Below are positions 58,878 to 64,000 of a DNA stretch of 64,000 nucleotides, piece by piece (the stretch's first letter is position 1; every line of letters starts with the position of its first letter). Below the pieces are notes generated by a model. The model was not told the origin of the DNA and did no database searches. It saw only the letters and a program-made list of their open reading frames with translations. Location: positions 1-64,000 of the forward strand of contig NZ_WJBU01000022.1 in assembly GCF_009646335.1 (NCBI RefSeq). The letters are read 5' to 3'. The stretch comes from Caenimonas koreensis DSM 17982. GTDB taxonomy: Bacteria > Pseudomonadota > Gammaproteobacteria > Burkholderiales > Burkholderiaceae_C. The position numbers were made by a program, and so were the translations under genes.

Positions 58878-60032
58878 ATGTCTGATTTAAGTCTTCAACT
58901 GCAGCAGGCCGCAAGCCAACTACCAGTTTCCAGTTACTTCGACGAAGCGCTTTTCCAGCGCGAAAAGGAATTCATCTTCCAGCGCGGGCCCCGTTATGTG
59001 GGGCACCAGCTCAGCGTGCCGGACACCGGCGACTACTACGCACTGCCGCAAGAAGGGCAAGGCCGCGCCTTGCTGCGCACGCCGCGCGGCGTCGAGCTCA
59101 TCTCGAATGTGTGCCGCCACCGCCAAGCCGTCATCCTGCAGGGCCGCGGCTCGCTGCAAGGCAGCGCATCGTCCGGCGGCAACATCGTGTGCCCGCTGCA
59201 CCGCTGGACCTACAGCGGCGGCGCAGGCGCACCCGCAGGCAAATTGCTGGGTGCCCCGCACTTTGCGCAAGACCCCTGCCTGAACCTGAACAACTATCCG
59301 CTGCAAGAGTGGAACGGCCTGCTCTTCGAGCAGCAGCGCACGGACGCAGGCGGCAGTGCCACCGACGTCGCCGCTGATCTCGCCGGCCTCGGCCCGCGCG
59401 CTGACCTCGACTTCACCGGCATGGTGCTCGACCGCGTCGAGATGCACGAGTGCAACTACAACTGGAAGACCTTCATCGAGGTCTACCTGGAGGACTACCA
59501 CGTGGGCCCGTTCCATCCGGGCCTGGGCAGCATGGTTAGCTGCGACGACCTGCGCTGGGAGCTGAACGACAACTATTCAGTGCAGACGGTGGGTGTCGCC
59601 AATCGGCTGGGCAAGGCGGGCAGCCCGGTGTACGAGCGCTGGGAAAAGGCGCTGATGCGCTACCGCAATGGGCAGCCGCCCAAGTACGGCGCGATCTGGC
59701 TCACGTACTACCCGCACATCATGATCGAGTGGTACCCGCATGTGCTCACCGTGTCCACATTGCACCCGATGGGGCCGCAGAAAACCATGAACATGGTCGA
59801 GTTCTACTACCCCGAGGAAATCGCTGCCTTCGAGCGCGACTTTGTCGAGGCGCAGCAGGCGGCCTACATGGAAACCTGCGTGGAAGACGACGAGATCGCC
59901 CTGCGCATGGATGCCGGCCGCCACGCGCTCATGATGCGCGGCGACGATGAATTCGGCCCTTACCAAAGCCCGATGGAAGACGGCATGCAGCACTTTCACG
60001 AGTGGTATCGGGGCCGCATGAACTTCGCCTGA
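58878..60032 (+). CDS. Rieske-type ring-hydroxylating oxygenase alpha subunit
   Basis: This 384-residue protein has an N-terminal Rieske [2Fe-2S] domain. Its cluster ligands are in NVCRHRQAVI (C-x-H) and VCPLHRWTY (C-x2-H). The catalytic domain has mononuclear iron ligands in EDYHVGPFHPGL. Family members hydroxylate aromatic rings or demethylate amines and need a reductase, which is not adjacent. The substrate is unknown. The stop overlaps the start of the next gene by one base. Confidence 0.88.
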   Translation: MSDLSLQLQQAASQLPVSSYFDEALFQREKEFIFQRGPRYVGHQLSVPDTGDYYALPQEGQGRALLRTPRGVELISNVCRHRQAVILQGRGSLQGSASSGGNIVCPLHRWTYSGGAGAPAGKLLGAPHFAQDPCLNLNNYPLQEWNGLLFEQQRTDAGGSATDVAADLAGLGPRADLDFTGMVLDRVEMHECNYNWKTFIEVYLEDYHVGPFHPGLGSMVSCDDLRWELNDNYSVQTVGVANRLGKAGSPVYERWEKALMRYRNGQPPKYGAIWLTYYPHIMIEWYPHVLTVSTLHPMGPQKTMNMVEFYYPEEIAAFERDFVEAQQAAYMETCVEDDEIALRMDAGRHALMMRGDDEFGPYQSPMEDGMQHFHEWYRGRMNFA

Positions 60033-60931
60033 TGCAGGCGCTCTGGATGATCGCGGGGTCGTTCTTCTTCGCGACGATGGCCGTCTGCGTGAAGTTCGCC
60101 TCGCAGTGGTTCCACAGCTCCGAGCTTGTGTTCTGGCGCGGCGTGCTCGGCATGCTGCTGCTGTGGGCGATCGCCCGCTACCAGCGGCAGTCGCTCGCCA
60201 CTCGCTACCCCGCCATGCACGCCTGGCGCAGCCTGGTCGGCGTGATCTCCCTGGGCGCGTGGTTTTATTCGATCGGCTTCCTGCCGCTGGCCACGTCGAT
60301 GACGCTCAACTACATGAGCAGTGTGTGGGTCGCTGCCTTCCTCATTGGTGGCGCGCTCATGAACTGGGACCCGAGGCAGGCCGGCGGCTCGCCGCTGCGC
60401 CAGGGCGCGCTGGTGCTCACCGTGCTGGCGGGCTTTACCGGCGTGATCCTCATGCTGCGGCCGACCATTGCGCAAAACCAGCTCTTCGCCGGGCTGATCG
60501 GCCTCATGTCAGGCCTGACTGCAGCCTTCGCCTACATGCAGGTCATGGCGCTTGGCAAGGCGGGCGAGCCTGAGACGCGCACGGTGTTTTACTTCGCGAT
60601 GGGCTCCGCTGTCGGCGGTGCGCTGGGCATGCTGGTCGAAGGCATGTCGCCATGGAACTGGGCGCACGCGATGTGGCTCGTGCCGATTGCCGTGCTCGCT
60701 GCGCTGGGCCAGCTGTGCATGACGCGCGCCTACAGCAAAGGCCCGACACTGGTCGTCGCAAGCCTGCAGTATTTCGGGCTCGTGTTCGGTGCGATCTACA
60801 GCGTCACGCTCTTTGGCGACGCGATCACGCTGCTGGGCTGGGCCGGCATGGCGCTGATCGTCGCGAGCGGCATCGCGGCCACCGTCTTGCGCTCACGCGC
60901 TGCACCCAACGCACCCGCCGAAGAACACTGA
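60032..60931 (+). CDS. EamA/DMT-family membrane transporter
   Basis: A 299-residue inner membrane protein with ten predicted helices in two EamA repeats, for example IAGSFFFATMAVCVKFASQW in the first half and WAHAMWLVPIAVLAALGQLC in the second. Such proteins export or import small metabolites. The start overlaps the Rieske gene stop (TGATG), so the two are co-translated. A link to the oxygenase's product is possible but unproven. Confidence 0.88.
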   Translation: MQALWMIAGSFFFATMAVCVKFASQWFHSSELVFWRGVLGMLLLWAIARYQRQSLATRYPAMHAWRSLVGVISLGAWFYSIGFLPLATSMTLNYMSSVWVAAFLIGGALMNWDPRQAGGSPLRQGALVLTVLAGFTGVILMLRPTIAQNQLFAGLIGLMSGLTAAFAYMQVMALGKAGEPETRTVFYFAMGSAVGGALGMLVEGMSPWNWAHAMWLVPIAVLAALGQLCMTRAYSKGPTLVVASLQYFGLVFGAIYSVTLFGDAITLLGWAGMALIVASGIAATVLRSRAAPNAPAEEH

Positions 60932-60942
60932 TAATTTCTGCC

Positions 60943-61830
60943 ATGTACACCACGCTCATTTCTGCCGAACAACTGCTGGCCCTGCAATCTGCCAAGGCGC
61001 GGCTCATGGTCTTTGACTGCACCTTCGACCTGATGAACCCGGCGGAAGGCGAAAAGCAATATCGCGCGTCACACATCCCTGGTGCGGTGTATGCCAACCT
61101 CGATACAGCGCTGAGCGACAAAGGCACCTTCGACGCCGCCGGCAAGCTTCACCCGCATACTGATTCACCTTCAGGCGGACGCCACCCGCTGCCCAGCCGC
61201 GAAAAGTTCGCCATGTGGCTGTCGAGCGTGGGCTTCACGAACGACATGCAGGCCGTGGTTTACGACCGCAACAACGCCAACTACTGCGGCCGCCTGTGGT
61301 GGATGCTGAAGTGGGCTGGCCACGACAACGTGGCTGTGCTCGATGGCGGGCTGCAGGCCTGGCAAGCGGCTGGAGGTGCGGTGACAGACCGGCAGGAGCC
61401 TTCGCACTTCCAGTCGAACTTCGAGCTGCGCGCGCCCCTGCGCCTGCTCGCAACAGTGCAGGACGTCGAGCGTGGGCTTGCCAGCACCTCGCAGACGCTG
61501 ATCGACGCTCGCGGCGCACCGCGCTTCAAAGGCGAGGTCGAACCACTCGACCCCGTTGCAGGCCACATTCCCGGCGCGCTCAATCGGCCGTTCACGAGCA
61601 ACATCGGCCCTGACGGCAAGTTCAAGCCGGCGGCCGTGCTGAAGCAGGAATTTGAAGCGCTGCTCGCAGGGCGAGACGCATCGTCAGTCGTGCATCACTG
61701 TGGCAGCGGCGTGAGTGCCGTGCCCAACGTCATCGCGATGGAACTCGCGGGTTACGCACCCACTGCGCTCTTTGCCGGCAGTTGGAGCGAGTGGTGCGCT
61801 GACCCTTCGCGCCCGGTCGAAAAGGGCTGA
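60943..61830 (+). CDS. sseA: 3-mercaptopyruvate / thiosulfate sulfurtransferase
   Basis: A 295-residue tandem rhodanese. The inactive N-terminal domain has VFDCTFDLMNP and HIPGAVYANLD. The catalytic C-terminal domain has the loop HHCGSGVSAVPN with the active cysteine, and the CGSGV type is usual for mercaptopyruvate sulfurtransferases. It transfers sulfur to cyanide or other acceptors. It is probably in one unit with the Rieske and EamA genes. The next gene converges with only three bases between stops. Confidence 0.9.
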   Translation: MYTTLISAEQLLALQSAKARLMVFDCTFDLMNPAEGEKQYRASHIPGAVYANLDTALSDKGTFDAAGKLHPHTDSPSGGRHPLPSREKFAMWLSSVGFTNDMQAVVYDRNNANYCGRLWWMLKWAGHDNVAVLDGGLQAWQAAGGAVTDRQEPSHFQSNFELRAPLRLLATVQDVERGLASTSQTLIDARGAPRFKGEVEPLDPVAGHIPGALNRPFTSNIGPDGKFKPAAVLKQEFEALLAGRDASSVVHHCGSGVSAVPNVIAMELAGYAPTALFAGSWSEWCADPSRPVEKG

Positions 61831-61833
61831 GCC

Positions 61834-63015
61834 CTAGAGTTCGCCGCGGCTGTCGCCGGACAATGCAGCCGCCGCCGAATTGTTTTCGTCCGAATTGCTT
61901 TCCTTTGGCCCGGCCCAGTACAGTACCGAGCCTGGAATGGCCGTTTGAAACTCTTGCATGTACGGCGCGCATTCCGGCGGAAGCACAGCGACTGAACGAT
62001 AGTGACCAGCGAAGGGCACTTCCATGACAGGATGTTGCTTCTCGTTGAAGAACTTCGCGAATTCATTGACGAGATGATCCGCGGTGTACTGGCCCGGCTC
62101 GTCTCGCGTTCCAGAGTTTGGCGCTGGCTTATAGGCCGCCAACAGCTGGCCGCTGCCGAAATAGGACTTCGGAATGAACAGGATCGTGCCCGGCAACTTG
62201 GGGTACAGATCGTAGGTGGCGCGCTGGCTGGCAGGCGTCTGCGGCGGCACAGCAGTCGGTATGTTCGGCGGATAGTCATACACATTCCGCTTTGAACCTG
62301 TGCGCGGGTTGTAGGAGAAGCCGCCAAGATACGGACGTGCCCCCAGATTCTTGCCAATGATCCGGTCTAACCAATGCGCGGTACCGAGAATGATCAGGGA
62401 GCGTTCCGTCGAAGCGACAAGCTCGGCGACATCAGCACCCTGCGTGTCCCAGAAGTTCACAAAGGTGAAGTTGGCCGACTCGTGCATGAACGCATTCGTG
62501 TACCACTGGATGTGGTCAGCAGTGATCCCCACACGCCGGCTCTGAAGCGTCGACGCAAGCACCTGCGCTCTCGTTGTGCGATCCGCCCGGGTGGCCCTCT
62601 CGCGCGCCTCGACGCCGGATGCGGTTTGCTCTGCGGTGAATCCGCCTTCGAACTTGATGACCCATGGCTCGTCGGGCATCACGTCGGCCATTGCTTCGGC
62701 GCCCTCCAGGGCAGCAAGTGCGGCGTCAAGATCCCTATGACCGTCGCCGATACCGACATTCGTTGCGCATAGCTGCAGTGCGCCGCCGGCCAGCCACCGG
62801 ATTCCGCTGACATCAGACACGTCAGTCGCCGCTTGGCCGGCTGCCGCGGCTGTGCCGGCGCAGCCGATCACAAAACGCAACACGCCAGCCAACGAAGGCC
62901 CGCCCAATTTCAGAGTGGGTGACTCGCCGGGGCCAATCGACGCCTGCGAACGCTCCTGCGGCAAGTTCATGGGCTGCGCAGCGGGCTGCGGCATATGGAT
63001 GCGAAGTGCTTTCAT
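61834..63015 (-). CDS. Candidate type III secreted effector, client of the adjacent chaperone
   Basis: A 393-residue protein that I cannot assign to a family. It has no signal peptide. Its first ~45 residues are rich in Pro, Gln, Ser and Gly (HMPQPAAQPMNLPQERSQAS), typical of type III secretion signals and chaperone-binding regions. A short hydrophobic Ala/Gly segment follows at about 46-65. The rest is mixed alpha/beta with a Tyr/Pro-rich middle (NVYDYPPNIPTAVPPQTP). The ATG overlaps the stop of the CesT-type chaperone gene (ATGA), the classic chaperone-effector arrangement. It looks AT-richer than the flanking core genes. The effector role is inferred from this context. Confidence 0.6.
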   Translation of the reverse strand: MKALRIHMPQPAAQPMNLPQERSQASIGPGESPTLKLGGPSLAGVLRFVIGCAGTAAAAGQAATDVSDVSGIRWLAGGALQLCATNVGIGDGHRDLDAALAALEGAEAMADVMPDEPWVIKFEGGFTAEQTASGVEARERATRADRTTRAQVLASTLQSRRVGITADHIQWYTNAFMHESANFTFVNFWDTQGADVAELVASTERSLIILGTAHWLDRIIGKNLGARPYLGGFSYNPRTGSKRNVYDYPPNIPTAVPPQTPASQRATYDLYPKLPGTILFIPKSYFGSGQLLAAYKPAPNSGTRDEPGQYTADHLVNEFAKFFNEKQHPVMEVPFAGHYRSVAVLPPECAPYMQEFQTAIPGSVLYWAGPKESNSDENNSAAAALSGDSRGEL

Positions 63016-63542
63016 GCAAAATCCCTTGAAGCGTTGACTTCCGGCCCAACGGGCGACGGCAGGCCGGGCCCCAGGAAGAACGTTTTGCGCCACTCAAGGG
63101 CTGCAGCGACTGCGTGACGCACCACTTCGAGCAGGCCGGCCGAGGTCGCGCCTTCGAATGGCTGGACACATCGCAGCACCATCTCACCCGTGACAGGGTT
63201 GCGGCTCATCGTCGGCGGATTCGGATGCGGCAACACGAAGTTGGCGTCCATCAGCGCTTTGAACATATCGATGGCGCGCGGGTCAGTTTCGGGAACGGCG
63301 CCGAACTCTGTGAGGATGAAAAGATGGTCGGCGCATGTCTCGGGAAAGTACAGGAAGTTGACAGCCACGCCCTGCAGGTTCAAGTGGAACGCTATCGTGC
63401 CTTCGAGGGTCTCGGGAAGTTCGAAGCGGGGCTCTTGTAGTAAATCGCACAAGCCCTCACAAAGGGTCTGGAATGTGTTGGTGTTCATGCCCGGTTGGTA
63501 ACCGTTCGCGCAGCATCGTTCCAAGTCCACGCTGGTTTGCAT
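63012..63542 (-). CDS. CesT-family type III secretion chaperone
   Basis: This 176-residue protein resembles CesT-type chaperones: a small acidic alpha/beta domain with LCEGLCDLLQEP, the beta hairpin GTIAFHLNLQGVAVNFLYFP and DHLFILTEFGAVPE. A helix (AIDMFKALMDAN) and a final helix with ALEWRKTFFLG follow. Such dimers keep an effector unfolded and guide it to the secretion ATPase. The overlapping downstream gene is the likely client. The ATG at 63542 has AGGG before it, 63488 is a later option, and an in-frame CTG at 63611 follows a perfect AGGAGG and would add 23 residues. Confidence 0.7.
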   Translation of the reverse strand: MQTSVDLERCCANGYQPGMNTNTFQTLCEGLCDLLQEPRFELPETLEGTIAFHLNLQGVAVNFLYFPETCADHLFILTEFGAVPETDPRAIDMFKALMDANFVLPHPNPPTMSRNPVTGEMVLRCVQPFEGATSAGLLEVVRHAVAAALEWRKTFFLGPGLPSPVGPEVNASRDFA

Positions 63543-63608
63543 GCGCCCTACGGCATCTTGGACAGCATCTTGGACGGCGTTGTCGAGCTCTTGAAGGCTC
63601 CTGTAGGA

Positions 63609-63623
63609 CAGCTACAACCTCCT
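63609..63623 (-). promoter_or_regulatory. AGGAGG ribosome site followed by an in-frame CTG
   Basis: AGGAGG (63623-63618) lies inside the last codons of the antiporter gene, six bases before a CTG (63611-63609). That CTG opens the chaperone frame right after the antiporter stop. No ATG, GTG or TTG exists in frame between this CTG and the ATG at 63542, so the CTG may be the real start. Confidence 0.45.
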
Positions 63624-64000
63624 GCCGCGCTTGCTGCGCGATGCCGCTTCATAGGCGTTCATCATGGGTGTGACCGACAAACCGTGGACCACGATGGAGG
63701 TCACGACGACCGACAGCGTGAGCGCCGTGAGCTTGTCCGCCAGGTCAGGCGCCAGGCCATGGCTCATCGCATACATGAGGTAGTACAGCGAACCAATGCC
63801 CCGCACGCCAAACCAGCCCAGCAGCCAGCGCTGCTGCGACGAACTCGACGACCGGTACATGCCCACCGCAACGGCCGCGGGGCGGATGAGCAGCAGCAGC
63901 ACCGGAACAAACCACCACACGGCGTTGTGCCACTGCACGGACCACAGAAGCGCACCGATCGTGATCACCACAGCCAGCTCGCCGATGCGCTCGACCTTTT
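63612..64000 (-). CDS. Sodium/cation:proton antiporter, C-terminal fragment
   Basis: The last ~129 residues of a membrane protein that continues past the right edge. GWFGVRGIGSLYYLMYAMSH followed by a further helix (LTLSVVVTSIVVHGLSVTPM) matches the C-terminal part of CPA1/NhaP-type antiporters, which exchange Na+ or K+ for protons. The frame is open to 64000 (ERIGELAVVITIGALLWS). It ends one base before the possible CTG start of the chaperone gene, so the genes may be co-transcribed. Confidence 0.75.
   Translation of the reverse strand, partial: KVERIGELAVVITIGALLWSVQWHNAVWWFVPVLLLLIRPAAVAVGMYRSSSSSQQRWLLGWFGVRGIGSLYYLMYAMSHGLAPDLADKLTALTLSVVVTSIVVHGLSVTPMMNAYEAASRSKRGRRL

Overview
The window looks like a chromosome segment of a GC-rich betaproteobacterium of the order Burkholderiales. 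The main evidence is the conserved block gph-ubiG-ompA-gyrA-pheA-tyrA-(aroA/cmk)-rpsA-ihfB-lapA-lapB-rfaE1-rfaD, the fused aroA/cmk gene, the many TRAP transporters with Tat-type binding proteins, and dxs-ispA-xseB. I cannot name the genus from sequence alone.

Layout. (1) 1-6206 is an integrated element. It holds the end of an IS3-family insertion sequence that has cut a ParM/StbA-like partition gene, a possible StbB/ParR-like gene, a RecE-like exonuclease, an excisionase, a tyrosine integrase, an RNase H and an ImmA-type peptidase. It ends at the 3' end of the tmRNA gene (6207-6619, minus strand), a common integration site. (2) 6207-22160 is the core housekeeping block (quinone synthesis, gyrase, aromatic amino acids, ribosomal protein S1, IHF, LPS heptose synthesis, a ComEA-like protein). 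(3) 22165-29490 is a probable pyroglutamate/hydantoin module: a HyuA-HyuB (5-oxoprolinase) fusion, an Asp/Glu-type racemase and a divergent TRAP DctPQM transporter. (4) 29558-30228 holds two inverted copies of a large, highly folded repeat with no gene. (5) 30268-42968 carries an RND efflux operon, modABC, an EgtB/SenA-like enzyme, a TRAP DctQM pair without its own binding protein, and a small membrane protein. (6) 42999-49386 starts with a long perfect inverted repeat, then two unidentified genes, a Tat-exported carbonic anhydrase, a di-heme peroxidase and a beta-lactamase-fold hydrolase. (7) 49503-55441 has three related TRAP binding proteins, with a YopJ-like gene inserted between the first two and flanked by direct repeats. 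(8) 55569-61830 has dxs-ispA-xseB on the minus strand, then a Rieske oxygenase, a DMT exporter and a sulfurtransferase. (9) 61834-64000 (minus strand) holds an antiporter fragment, a CesT-type secretion chaperone and an unidentified protein that is probably its secreted client.

The most interesting content is the pair of candidate type III secretion loci. One is a 666-residue protein whose His418-Asp437-Cys484 arrangement resembles the YopJ acetyltransferase triad. The other is a translationally coupled chaperone/effector pair at the right edge. No secretion apparatus is in the window. The folded repeats at 29.6-30.2 kb and the double-length tmRNA tag are the best structural oddities.
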